This document shows positions 47,001 to 62,000 of a DNA stretch of 64,000 bases, piece by piece. The notes under the pieces were generated by a model, which did no database searches, was not told the DNA's origin, and saw only the letters and a list, made by a program, of their open reading frames with translations. Made by a program: the position numbers and the translations under genes. Origin of the DNA: Clavelina lepadiformis (Eukaryota > Chordata > Ascidiacea > Aplousobranchia > Clavelinidae); the NCBI RefSeq assembly GCF_947623445.1, contig NC_135242.1:15686001-15750000 (forward strand), in the 5' to 3' direction. Position 1 is the stretch's first letter, and every line of letters starts with the position of its first letter.

Positions 47001-50000
47001 TTGTCGACATTACCTTAATTGTGCAGACATTATAACAAGGATGAACGAATGGTTCCTTTAATGGAGCGCATTGCGTGGGAGTTGGCTGAAAGAGTATCTC
47101 GTGTCATTAACATTCGTACAATTTACAAGGAAAGTCCTGAACAGGTGCAGTGTTCTTGCAAATATTTACATTATTATTAATGTAAAAATTAGGCACCAAT
47201 ATGTGAAAAATATGTATTGTAACAGTTTCTTGTCGCAATTCTTTTGTTACGTATTGGTATGTGCCAGTTTAAAGCTATATTTTATCTAGTATGTGAAAAA
47301 GGTTTTCTTCTTGTTGCCATTACAGGTAAAAATAAAAACTGCTGAAGCTCGTCATATGTTAGAACTTTGGAAGGAGACATACTTTGATGTGAGGGCTAAG
47401 ATAGAGGCATCTGGACGTGATGCAAGATGGGAGTTTGATCGTAAACGCCTGTTTGATAGAACTGATTACATGGCTGGAATATGCCAAGATTTGCATAAAG
47501 TTGCACAAGTAAGTCATGCATCTTATAATCTATGCACAACTACACATACATAGTTTCATTCATGCAATTTATTCATTCAATTTTCATTCATTCCTTTGAT
47601 ATTTGCATGAACATTTATGGCTGGTTACAATCTGTTTAGAAAAATATACTTAAAGTATCTAGAAAATTGTTTGAGAATTTTTGTTAATTACTTACTATTT
47701 CTTAACAAGGTTTTGGAAGAATTCTACAACATCTTTGGACCAGAGCTGAAAGCAGTTACAGGAGATCCAAAACGCATTGAAGATGTCTTGAAGCGGGTAG
47801 ATGGTCTTGTAGGGCCAATTGAAACTGTCAAAGTAGAACCATTTGAACTACGATCAGCGAACATTTGGAAGACAGTGATGAATTGGTTTGACCGAGAAGT
47901 ACAAGCCATTGAAGGTAGTGGAATTACTATGCAATTATTCAGGATAAATAGATGTGCAAAAAGCACAGTTCCAGTAATCAATGACTGTGCCTTTTGAATT
48001 ATCTTTGTGCTGTCATTGAAGTCTCTATGTTTTTAAATAAATTGCATCATATGTGCATTGAATTGAAATATTGTTCTTGTAACTTCTGTTAAATTTTTTG
48101 TGTGTTGCAGTTGAAGCCAAACGTTTTATCGATGAGTCATTTAAGACCCTTCGATCAGCCGAAGGTGCATTTGACATGTTGTTAAAATTTAAGCACATTC
48201 GTTCACGTGAAGCAATTAATAACCAGATGATGAGAAAGTTTAATGACATTCTTGCCCAGTATATGAAAGAAGTAGGAAATTGTTAATAGATATTAATGAA
48301 TGCTGAAATAAATATTTTATTGTAATTATTGTGAATTATTACTTACATTTATTGTGTAAATAAATTATATTTGTATCCTAATTCACCTCAAGCCAGAGAG
48401 AAACCAAATTATATATTTATTTAAAATACAACATTTAAAAACATAAAAAAACTAGGAAGCAACAGTGATAAATGTATTTTTGTAGGTGGAGATTATCTAT
48501 CAACTTTTTCGACAATCTGCCAATGAGCCTCCGCTCACAAAAAATCAACCACCAGTTGCAGGCGCAATAGCATGGGAGCGGTCTTTATTTAATCGCATGA
48601 AGCATACAATTATAAGATTCCAGTCCGTTGATGACATGCTTGCTACAGACCAAGGCAGAGCAGTATGTTGTTTCAAAGTTGCCAATGCTTGTATTTATTT
48701 CTTGAGAACATTTTAAGATAGAATTTGGCCATATCGAAAAATTACAATATTATTAATCTTTGCAAGAAAAATTAGTATTGAATATTGGATTTTTAGATTT
48801 GGTATCTTTTGGCTTTTTCAGGCCAAGGCAAAATATTTGCATGTTGCTCGGCAAATGAAGGATTATGAAGATGCAAAATACCTGCAATGGATAGAGTATG
48901 TTGAAGCAGCCCTCCCTGGTTTCCTAAAAAGAAATTTACTCACACGACCACTACCACCTGCAACACCTGGTGGTCAGTTAAGGCTGTTTTCTATTTGTGC
49001 TTTATCTGATTTAAAGCAAAGGAATATTTGAGAAAATAGTTAATTATTATTTATGTTTTATATTTAGCTGGAAGCACCTCAGGACCTCCACATACTCCTG
49101 CTCAAGTTGATGTTGTGGAATCAGCTGATGACATAAATGACCTCTTATCAGGTGTATAATCTTTGGTTTTCTTAATACTGTACGGAATTGCAGTGTATGT
49201 TTTTAATATTTGCTTAGTTCTAAAATTGCAATATTTAATAACAAAATTTTCTATTTTGCAGAAAACCGACCTAATGGTGGCATCCAGTATGTGGTGAATT
49301 TTGCCACAGAATTGCAGGAGATCACAGTTGAGACAAAATACGTAGAGCAGCTTGGGTTTCAAGTTCCAGAACTTGCAAGAAATGTCGCTTTACAGGAAGA
49401 CAAATACTTTGGCTATATCAACGGCTTAACTCAAATGCTGAATCGATATCACACGCTTTTGTTGTCTCTTGATACTGCAGAGGTTGTTTTGTTATTGTAT
49501 GCAATACATATTTCACATTGATTGTTATAATATCGTGTCTGATTACATTTATTTATTGTGTATACTTTTTAGATATCTTTTTTATTTTGTTCAATTATTT
49601 TTATAGGCTCAGCTCTTAGAAGAGCACATTAGAGAATTGAAAAGAGTCCTGAAGCCGGGTTACAGGAGACTAAACTGGAATTCTTTGGGTATTCAGGTAA
49701 CTGGAAAATTGGATGTAACATTGAATTTAGCACTCATCTTTACAGACAACTAACCATCCTCTATTGTTGGAATTATTTTAGAATTTTTTTTGGGAAGTCA
49801 GTATTGAAAGGAACCTATTGTTTATTAAGAAACTAAAACTACATCACAGGCTAAAGTCATTAGCTTTGTTATTACACTTTGTACAAATTTTACATTATGA
49901 TATCAAAATATCAAATACATAATTGCAAATTTAACAAAAGTTTGGCTTTGTTTCTAAAGGATTATATCACAAGATGTGGAGTTGCGATCGGAAAGTTTGA

Positions 50001-53000
50001 GTCTCTTGTTAACCAAATACAAAAGAATGCCAAAGACATCGACAGCAGAATACAACTGATTAGAGGAGCTAATCTATTTAAGCAAATACCTTCAAAAACA
50101 GGAGGTGGTTTGCCAAGTATAAAGGTATGTTTGTGTCTTGCAAATTCTATTGAACTTTTTACATGTGTGATACTGCTCACACAAATGAATAACTTGGTTA
50201 TTTTGATTGGTGCCTTGACAGGAGTTTTTCGAGTTTATTGAAAATGAAAGAGCAAAAGACATGGACGCCTTAAGCCGCAAGTACAGAGCCATTGGACCAT
50301 TGCTAACTAAAATGGAAGGCCTCGTTGTTCACACAAACACTGGAAAATCACCAAAGTTGCACAAGTAATAATAAAATTTTTTGATGTATACATTTGTAGA
50401 CTATGCATTAAACATTGTTGTTCTACAGGTATTATGAACACTGGGAAAAGCAGATGTTTGATGCACTCTCTGACCTTATTATAAGAAATCTTTCAACATT
50501 TAATGCTGGTATGATGTGCAAAGTATTGTGGGATAACTTGTATGTACATCGAGTTAATTTTATAGTTCATATTTTCTGAATTTTTTATGGCTTTTAGCTG
50601 TTGTTCAAAACAGTCAACTAATGCAAATGGAGACAATACTTTCCACTCCTGAAATTGTATTGCATCCGCCACCCAAAGAAGTGTATCAATTAACAGTGCA
50701 ATGTGTGCGTGACTGCATAGAAACTACCAAACATTTTGTCAGATGGATGGCAGGTAACTTAAATCTATTGTGGAAATTCTGTTTAATGTTTTTTCACTGC
50801 AATAGCTAGAAATGGTTGTAAAACAAATTTTGAACTTGCTGAATTTGTGTAGAACAATGCAGTAAAGTGGACTTACAACAGTGTGCAATCCAGTAAAACT
50901 TTTTACAAATACAATATTTTTAAAGGAACCTGTTTGGAAACCCCAGCACAAAATGTTGAGGGTCAGGATGAACCGGTACTTATCACATACTTTCGGGATG
51001 TTGCTCTAAATCCTCGCATCGGAGAACTGTATGCTAACATTACTGGAAACATGCAGAAAATACTTTCTCACTTGACCAAATTTTTGGGACAACGTAAGTT
51101 ATTATTTGTCTTGGTTTTATAACCTGACTAAACGATATTTTGATAGTTTTAATTTACTGTTAAGATATTTTTAGTATGTTATTTTAACCAGTATTTAAAA
51201 TTTATGTGGAACTAGTACTGTATTGTTAAACTTTTACGAACGAGTATATTCTAACCATTTGGTTATTATTAACATTCTCAGCAAAATGGAAAAGGTACAG
51301 AGCGCTTTGGAAGTTGGAGAAAACCATTGTTATGGAGAAATTTGCCGCAAAGAACCCCTCGTGTGTTGCATATGATGACAAGTTGCTCTTTTACAGCAGA
51401 ATTGCAGAAGATGTATTTTTGCAAGCAACACCAAAGGTTTGTGTGTTGATGTATAGAATGTCTTACATGTATGACATACATGCATTACTAAATCAATGTT
51501 TGGACTATTCACTTTTGTACTGTTTTACAACTCCCATTTTTAGCGGGTGTGTTTTTCTTTATTTAGGATGAAATGTGCATTCGACTGAATTTGCAACCAC
51601 TTGCCATGACAGTTAAAGAGCACGCTCTGCTTTGGGTTCAGTCATTAGGAAAATTATTACAAGAATCTGCCAAGGAAAATTTGTTTTCTCTCAGAGATAT
51701 GCTGGTATGTGTATCACGCCTGTCTGGATTATTGACTGTTTATTTCATTTTCATTTCTGCAAGTTTAATGTACTGTACTACCGCACTGTAAATAGTCGTA
51801 CCTCACTTATAAATTGCATATCATTATAACGTATATCTCTCAAAATTTGTAGTTGCAAATGGGAAAAGACCTAGTAAAAAGCCCGGACACTTTGGAAGAT
51901 CTGAAATTTGTCCTTGGTGTCATTGCTAACACGAAGGCAATATCACTTGATGTAGAAATGAGAATAAGTGACATAACAGAAAGGTTATCGCATGGTTTCG
52001 TTGTTGCATTCCCTTAGTATATAGTGTATGCAACTATGCATAGCAGTCCATAATTTTAAAAACTAAAAATGCAAATTCTTCTGAAACTTAGGTACCGAAC
52101 TATCGCCATGTACAACATAGAGTTCACTGATGAAGAAAGGGACTTGGTTTCTAACATAAAGCAGATGTGGGATGACTTATTTTTAAATGCTAAGGTTAGC
52201 ACTGTTCACATTTGTTCAGACTTAAACTTGTTATCATAGTACAGATATTGACAAATATTGATACAAAAAGAGAAGCTTTTTGACAATGGACAATGAAAGT
52301 TTTGTTTGTTGGTTTTGCTTAGATATAAAACTTTTTAGGCTTGAAGGGTCATGTTCATATTTCTAGGTCACTGACGTTGGTTTGACCAGTGTAAAAATAA
52401 AGTTTACTGAGATCACACAACAACAGATTACTCAGTTTAAAACTGAATTAGAGGAATTTGCTGAAAAATTCCATGAATCTGGGCCTGGTGCAGTTGGTGC
52501 TGATTTAGACCATGGATTGAAAATTTTAAATCAGTTCAAGAAGGATATGTTGAAATATGAAAATGAACGGTTAGTATGCGACTTGTATAAAAATGTGTTT
52601 ATGTGACCCTTCATTTTTTAAAGATTTTTTTCAGGATGTTCATATAGCAAGCATCTTGATTCCAGTTAACACCTATTTTTTGCTGTGCACTTTATATGCA
52701 TATTCATGCTCAAACGTTTCGTACACATGCTCTGTAATGTTTAAACCTGAAAGTTTGTTTGTCAAGAAAATAATAATTTAAATAGGATATTTGGTTTGTA
52801 GGCAAGAGCTTACAAATGCTGAAAAGCTGTTTGATCTTCCAATTACATCCTACCCAAACCTAGTTCGCGCGCAAAATGAAATGCGTGGCCTAGAACAGAT
52901 TTATAGCCTCTATGAGGAACAGAGAACTGCTCGAGAAGAATGGGCCCAAACGCTTTGGGCTAACCTCAATGTCAATTTGGTAAAGACAGTTTGATTATTT

Positions 53001-56000
53001 TTCTATGGATATACCATTTGCTATTGATAGAATATTGTTAAGAAAACCTCACTCTTAAGTTTTGCTCATAATGTCAGATTTCAACTTTCAACGTTATTAA
53101 TGCTAAATTATTTTTGCAGTTGGTAGAAGGAATTGATGGATTTGTCAAGAAGCTTAAAAAGATGGCTAAACCTGTCAGAGCTTTGCCACCAGCTCAACAT
53201 CTTGATGCCAAGATGAGAGAATTCAAAGAAGCAATTCCTTTGTTTTTGGATCTTAAGAACGAAGCACTCCGAGAAAGGTAGATTAAGTTATTTAGTCAAA
53301 TTCAGTGGAATATTTGAAAAATGCTTCTGTGCAAAAGAATTTAGTAAACTGTGTTGTTCTTTCACTGCAAATGTTTCAAAAGTAATTAATTTATAATGTC
53401 TCGCACTATGCAATCTTGTACAAACAATAACAAACTTCCACGTGTTATCAAGGCATTGGAAGGAACTTATGCTCAAAACAGGAAAAGATTTTGACATGAA
53501 CCCTGATACTTTTACTTTGGAGAATTTGTTCTCTATGCAGTTGCATAACTTTTCTGACACAATTGCTGAAATTGTCACTGCTGCTGTTAAGGAATTGAGC
53601 ATAGAAAAAGGCTTAAAAGAGGTGGGTTTGTGTTTTTTATTGAAATTTAAGATTAGGTACTAAGATTAAGTATCTTTGCTGTTACTACATAGTGTAATTT
53701 TTACTGACAGACTCTGCCTTTATCGTTTATAATATTTAAATATAGGTTGTAGAGACTTGGGAAGCAATGAAATTTACTGTGATAAAGTACATGAAAGGAA
53801 CACAAGATCGAGGATTCATTCTTGGTATGGAAGTGTTTTTCATTTAAATGATGATAAATCTCATAAAATGACAAATGAAACTGCTAATACTTGCTAACTT
53901 ACATCTCATCAATCTTATTTTGTGTCCTGGAGTCATTAAAGCATAATTTAGTCTTATAATACTACAGGCTCAATTGATGAGGTGATGCAAATACTTGATG
54001 ATAATTCCATGAACTTGCAAAGCATGTCTGCATCACGTTTTGTTGGGCCATTCTTTGCATCAGTCCAAAACTGGGAAAAGGGTTTATCACTTATTGGAGA
54101 GGTGAAGACTATACTTTACTCAAACCTTAACCTTTGAAGTTACTTTGCATTTTACATCAAAGTGAGAGAATTATCGTATAAAGCAAAGTAATGAGCTTAT
54201 ACTTTTGTTTAAATATATTTTCCTTTAGGTATGTGATGTTTGGATGGTAGTACAACGCAAATGGATGTATTTAGAGTCCATTTTTATTGGTGGAGATATC
54301 AGGTATAAAATTCAAAATTTTTTATCCCAATAAACATGTTAGAGATGAGCATATGAAATACATCTAAGTTTAAAAAAAACTTGTCACCATAAGAATAAGA
54401 TTAACATTATGTAATATAAATGTTTGTATAGGTCACAACTTCCTGAGGAAGCTAAGAAATTTGACAACATTGACAAGTTGTTTAAGAAAATCATGCAAGA
54501 AACCGTAAAGAATCCTAAAATAAAAGAGGCCTGTCATGCAGCAAATCGTTTACAAGATCTTCAAGGCCTGAGTGACGGTTTGGAAAAATGCCAGAAATCA
54601 CTGAATGATTACCTGGATTCTAAGCGTAATGCCTTCCCAAGGTAAGCGTGAGTTTCACTAGGAAGGGGTTTACATAATTCAAAGCCAAGAATGCTGTTTA
54701 TCTTATTTTTTGATCATTAATTGTAGATGATATTTTCAGATTTTTCTTTATTTCTGATGATGAACTTTTGAGCATTCTGGGAAGTAGTGATCCTCGTTGT
54801 GTGCAGGAACACATCATCAAGATGTATGATAACATTGCACGCCTTCAGTTCCAGGAAGGGGTGAATAATGAAATGCTTGTTTCGGGAATGATCTCTGCTG
54901 AGGGAGAGGTACGTAGAGGCAAGATTTATCCAAGAAGAGTCAAACAACTTATTGTAACTTTTGTGATAAATAAATGTTTTTTTAAATACAGTCATCGTGT
55001 TTTGGTTAATCAGGTCAAAACTGTATGGGTATTGGCACTTAAGAAATGCATAACATTCACTTGCAGATAAAGCATTGATCACAGCTGAAATTTGTTCAGC
55101 AATTCATGCTAAGTTTGTTTTTATTAGATCATGGAATTTAGAAAGAATGTTCCTGCAGAGGGCAGAGTCGAAGATTGGATGACTGCTGTGTTGGGTGAAA
55201 TGCGAAGTACAAACCGGCTGATAACCAAAGAAGCTGTGTTTAATTATTGCAATGACATGTGAGATGTACTATATAGCGTTTTAAGGATATTAAATGCGAA
55301 TTGACCAATGTTTCTTGCTAACACATTGCTTTTTGTTGTTGTTAATGTAAAGATTGGAACAACTGCAAAATACAATATGTAATAGTCGTGTTCGAAATGT
55401 TACAGAAAACGTGTGGATTGGATGCTTCCTTATCAAGGCATGGTTGTATTGGCTGGAAACCAAATATGGTGGACGTGGGAAGTTGAGGATGTTTTTAACA
55501 AGGTATATAGCTTCCAACGATTTAGAATGTTATTTTTCTTAGTTAGTGGGTATTCCTAAGGAGTACTGTATGAAAACCTTAACAAAGAATTTTCTTTCTA
55601 TTTTGACAGTTTTTATTTTCAAAATAAACATATGGTATGCTTCACAGGTAAGAAAAGGTGATAAACTTGGAATGAAGAATTACGCAAACCACATGCATAA
55701 ACAAATTGATGATTTGGTCACTAAAATTCAAACACCACTGTCTAAAAACGAAAGAAAAAAATTTAATACTGGTAAGAAGTTTTAACTGCACTTTGTATGC
55801 CAATCGAAATAAATAAAACGTTGTTTCTTTTTTCATTGATGATAGTTTTGATTATCGATGTACATGCTCGTGACATCATTGATACATTTGTGAGAGATTC
55901 CATACTTGATGCGAAGGAATTTGAATGGGAGTCTCAACTTCGTTTTTACTGGAGCAAAGATCCTGATCAACTGATAGTGCAACAGTGTACAGGCACATTT

Positions 56001-59000
56001 GGTTATGGGTATGTACTAAAGTCTTGAAAAGTTATTTCATAACTTTTTACGGGCCCAGGCTCATGGTGAAACAAGCACTACGTATATTATGTTGTGTGCC
56101 AGGTATGAGTACATGGGCCTCAATGGACGTCTTGTCATCACTCCACTCACTGACAGAATATACTTGACTCTTACGCAGGCACTTTCTATGTATCTAGGAG
56201 GAGCTCCTGCCGGTCCTGCTGGTACAGGAAAAACAGGTAAATATGAAGTTTATTAGATGCTTTTTAACGTAAAGTCTGTCTTATAGGATTGACTTTTGAT
56301 GGGATATCGATTTCATAAACCAGTAAAATAGGTTGTGGATTATTCTGTGCAATACCGACTTATAACTTAAAGTTTTCTCAATGTTTAACTGATAACAGAG
56401 TGATTAATTTTCATCTCTCTTAAAAGAAACTGTAAAGGATTTAGCAAAAGCTCTGGGATTATTATGTGTGGTCACTAATTGTGGTGAGGGAATGGATTTC
56501 AAGGTTTGTTTTGGCTATTTAGGTAGCATTTATCGGTTATCAGTATTAAAATATAATATCAAATAAATTCAAACATGCTATAGGTAATGAATAAAATGGC
56601 TTCATCATTTTCAAAAAAATCCCTGAGTATATTATCACTTTCACCATCCTAAAATTACTTATCTTTCTTTAGGCAGTTGGAAAAATCTTTTCTGGTCTGG
56701 CACAATGTGGTGCATGGGGCTGCTTTGATGAATTTAATCGTATTGATGCCTCTGTATTGTCGGTTGTTTCTTCTCAGGTACTAGGCCTGAGGCTTGATAG
56801 TTTGATTAAACCGTGGGCCATAACTTTAGTGTCCTGATAAAACTTTATTCTATGTTATGTGGACAGGTGCAAACTATTCGTAATGCCCTGATGCACCACC
56901 TGAAAAGGTTCCAGTTTGAAGGCACTGAAATTGCTCTGGATGAAAGAATGGGTATATTTATTACCATGAATCCAGGGTATGCAGGTCGTACGGAATTGCC
57001 AGAGAGTGTAAAAGCACTTTTCAGGTGACCATAAACTAACTGGAACAAGTTTCAAAATAGGATTGACGGTTTTAGTGAAAATATCTTGTGATGTTAAAGG
57101 CTTGCAAGTTAAAATTTATGTTTCTTCAACAGACCTGTGGTGGTCATTGTTCCTGATTTGCAACAGATTTGTGAAATCATGTTGTTCTCGGAAGGATTTT
57201 TAACAGCCAAAATATTAGCCAAAAAGATGACAGTACTGTATAAGCTTGCCAAGGAACAACTGTCAAAGCAACACCACTATGACTTCGGCCTTCGTGCCTT
57301 GAAGGCCGTATTGGTGATGGCTGGTGATCTGAAACGTGGATCTCCTGACCTGGATGAGGAAGTGGTGTTGATGAGGTACAGAATCTTGAATTTGACAAAT
57401 TTTGTGAATTACTTGGCCACTTATCACTTGTATTTTGTTTTGTAGAGCTCTTCGAGACATGAATCTTCCCAAGTTTATATTTGAAGATGTCCCCCTTTTC
57501 CTTGGCTTGATTGGAGATCTGTTTCCTGGTTTAGATTGTCCAAGAGTAAGATATCCAAACTTCAATGATGCTGTTGAAGAAACACTTAAGCAGAATAGTT
57601 ATGTACTGCTTGAAAACCAAGTTGATAAGGTAAAGGAGTTTTAATGGTTTTTATTTGTAGTAACATATAGTTTGGTCAGGTTCAACATATTCTTTTCCAG
57701 TAAGTTTTTTTTTATTTGTAGAAATCGTTTTTGTTTTTTGTGTAGGTTGTTCAGTTATATGAGACCATGATGACTCGTCACACAACAATGGTGGTCGGTC
57801 CAACTGGTGGTGGCAAGTCGGTTGTGATCAATACACTTGCTCAAGCCCAAACAAAGTATGCATCAAAATAGTATAAATGGGTGCATCTGCCTATGGCTAC
57901 ATTTTTCTAATGCCCATTTTCTGTGGTTTAGATTGGGATTGAACACAAAAATTAACATCATCAACTCTAAAGCAATGACTGTGATAGAACTTTACGGTAT
58001 TCTTGATCCAGTAACTAGAGATTGGACAGATGGTGTGCTGTCTAACATCTTTCGTGAAATCAACAAACCAACGGAAAAGAAAGAGAGAAGGTTGAAATTG
58101 TTACATAATCTATCTTTCATCAAATTAAAAGCTGCTTAAAATAGCAAAAAATGTAACCAATTCCATCAAAAAGTGTGTAATTTTCTGGTGTAAAATGTGA
58201 GAAAAATGTGTTTTTCATCAAATTAGAAGAATTTTTGTTTCAGATACATCTTATTTGATGGTGACGTTGATGCTTTATGGGTTGAGAACATGAACTCAGT
58301 GATGGACGACAATAAACTTTTGACTCTTGCTAATGGTGAACGTATAAGACTTCAGCCCCACTGTGCTTTGCTTTTTGAAGTTGGTGACCTTCAGTATGCT
58401 TCTCCCGCTACAGTTTCAAGGGCTGGTTAGTTTATTACTATGCTTTTGATATTTTGGGTGTTTGAAGAATATGACACTCTTTCAATGTTACTTGCATTTG
58501 CAGAATGTAGCACTATTATTGTAAGAATAAATTGGCTCAAATTATTTGCAGTTAACCCTTTCAAATAATGTAAACATTTCTTAATTTTCAAGGTATGGTA
58601 TATGTTGATCCAAAGAATCTTAACTATGATCCATACTGGCAAAAATGGTTGTCTTTGCGCACCAGTAAACTGGAACAGGATCTCTTGGAAAACCTTTACA
58701 AGAAATATACTATTCCATGTATAGACTTGGTAATATGAGTTTGCTTTATTTTTAATTATTATAATAGCTACTGTGAAAGCTGATAACCGCATGCAAGTTT
58801 TGTGATGATAAATTACATATACATTAACACCAGTATTATACGGTATTCCTACTGGTTTTAAATAACTTAATACTTATTACTTAACAATAAACTTATTATA
58901 TGTGTAAATTTAGGTATATGAAGGCGTTGTTGAGGGAAGGCAGCAAAAGCCTTTGAAGGGAATTGTTCCTCAAACCAACTTAAATATGCTAACTCAGCTA

Positions 59001-62000
59001 TGTATGATGCTCAATGCAATTCTTGCTGATTATAAAGTTGATAATGGCGATCCAATGGTAAGCAAGATTTAATGTAAACAATAAATATACCTCCTAATGG
59101 TACCGGTGCATTTTATAGCTGTGCTTTGTATATTACTTATACTTACGCCTGCATAATGAAAATTATGAGTACCGGTAAGAGTAGAATTTTTGATAATTAT
59201 GTATAGGTATAAAATGGTTTTTATGACTAGGTGCTAGAATGCCTATTTTTGGAATCTATGTATTGGTCAGTTGGTGGAACGCTATTGGAAACGGGAAGAG
59301 TAACCTTTGATGATTTTATAAAAAGACTTGCTAGCATGACTGGTGTTAATGTAAGAACATGGAGATAGTAGAACTTTTGTGGAACATGTCTATAACATTG
59401 CATTTTTTAAGCAAATTTTTAACATTTATTCAGCTTTTTAGCATTTGCTTTTCACAAATTATATTTTTTTGAACTACTGTATTTGTTAAAATCGATATTT
59501 AATGGCAGGATGACGACAAGAATCCAGCAAGACCTGGGGAAATTCCAACTCGGTATTCGACCCTCTATGATTACCATTTTGAAGTTGAAGAAAATGCATG
59601 GTTGCCTTGGAGTCAGATTGTTCCCAAATATGAACACGATCCAGAAATGAAATACAACCAAATTCTGGTGCCTACCATTGACACCACAAGAACAACATGG
59701 TTATTGAAGTTGATGGTCACCATCAAGCGTCCTGTTGTGTTGGTTGGTGAAACTGGAACATCAAAAACGGCCACCATTCAGGTATGTTGTGTAAAAGTCG
59801 TATTTTTGAACTGATGTTTTTGATAGAACTCGCGATTTGGTTTTCTGCATATTTGTCTTCAGAATTTCTTACGCGACCTTGATCCCGACTCTCATCTAAT
59901 GCTTCACATCAACTTTTCTTCTCGCACGACATCCATGGATGTGCAAAGGAACCTGGAAGCGAATGTTGAGAAACGAACAAAGGATATGTATGGCCCTCCA
60001 CCTGGCAAGAGGTTGATCGTTTTTATGGACGACATGAACATGCCACAGGTATTGTTTTTATCAAATCATATATAATTGGTTGCTTTGATCATCGCCAATC
60101 ATGGCTTAGCTCTTAGAGCGAAAATTTTAATAAAACGTCTTAAGACATTAAATTCCAAAATCCTGCATTAACTGCCATATGCAAGGTATTGAATGCTTGT
60201 GTGTAGTTATACTGCATTATGATAAAAATAACGTGTGCAGGTGGACACTTATGGAACGCAACAGCCGATTGCTCTCCTGAAATTATTGCTTGAGAAAGGA
60301 GGAATGTACGATCGTGGTAAGGAGCTCTATTACAAGTATCTCCGCGACCTCAGCTATATTGCGGCCATGGGAAAAGCTGGCGGTGGAAGAAATGAAGTGA
60401 ATATTTAGCTTGGACTTGCCTTGAGGTTTTTCTTGTTTTAAATATTGACGCGCTATATTTTTTAGGTCGATCCCAGATTCTTGTCACTGTTTAGTGTTTT
60501 CAACATGACTTTTCCCGCTCACGAATCTTTGTTGCACATCTATGATTCGATTTTAAAAGGGCACACACTTCCATTTTCTGAAGAAATTCAAGCGAGCACC
60601 GGGAAAGTTACTGCGTGCGTACAACCTTTCTCTGTTTACCATTTCACAGTTTCTTGCTTTATGAATAGCAGGTTTTTAGTTTGTTGTACTACCCACAGTG
60701 TTTTTTTAGATGCACGTTAGAGCTTTATGAAAAAATTGTGGCTGAGCTGCCGCCCACCCCATCGAAATTCCACTACATTTTCAATCTCCGTGACTTGTCG
60801 CGTGTCTATCAGGTTATTCTTTGAAATTTGAAGCGCGTTACCGTTGTAACATAAACAATCGACAAGCAGTGCAATCTTGATTCAGGGACTTTGTACCTCG
60901 ACACCAGAAAGATTCCAAAAGCTAGAAAACTTCATCCGGCTCTGGAGAAATGAATGCCTTCGTGTTTTCCATGACAGACTTATTGACGAAAAAGATAAAG
61001 AGACGACACAACATCTTATCCAGAAACTTGTCGAAGAGCAGTTCCCCAAAATTGAAAGTTTTGTTTCACGAAATCCCTGTCTTTTCGGCGACTATCGAAC
61101 AGCCTTGCAGGTTAGTTTTGCTTTATTTTGTACATATTTTCTTTCATTGTTTATTAATATTTAAACGCACCATTGTCGCAGAACTTAAATCAATTTTTGT
61201 TTATGCATTCTGTTACAGTGTTTTTAATATGTTAGAAAAATAGTAAATCATTAAGGTTGTTATCAGTCAAATCGGAGTTAAGAGATTTTGGAGATACAGC
61301 TTTTGCGAACATTCTGTGTAAGAACGCTCATTTTCTCAATTTTTTTAATTAGGAAGCAGAACCCCGTCTGTATGAGGACGTGCAAGATTTCGACGCAGCC
61401 AAAGCTCTCTTTCAAGAAATTCTCGAGGAATACAACGAAGATCACACCGCTATGAACCTCGTACTTTTCGATGATGCATTGGGTAACAGAATTATTGTAC
61501 ACTTGTGCCTGAAATGTTACACTAATGCAAACCGTTATCGCATATGAGTTGCCAGTATATGAGGATGTAATTTAAGAACAAGTATTAAAAACTTTGGATT
61601 AAGTTTAATTAGCTTATGGTCATATCTCAAACCGTTTTTACAAACCTTAGTGAGCCCAAAAAAAAGTAAATGTTGGAAAATGCTTAAAAGAAAAGTGTTG
61701 ATTTGATTGTCAGACCATCTTACTCGTATCCACCGGGTTATTCGAATGGATCATGGCCACAGCTTGTTAGTTGGTGTTGGTGGATCTGGTAAGCAGAGTT
61801 TAACCAAGTTAGCTTCGTTTGCTGCTGGCTGTCAAGTCTTCGAAATTGCGTTGAGTCGTGGTTACGACGAAACTGCGTTCCGAGAGGATCTGAAGGTAAA
61901 ATAAGATCCCATAGATCTCTGCATGCATGCACTCCTACAAAGGATACGTTTTGCTTGAAACGTGTTAACAATATTGTACAATAGCAATTATTTAAACTTT

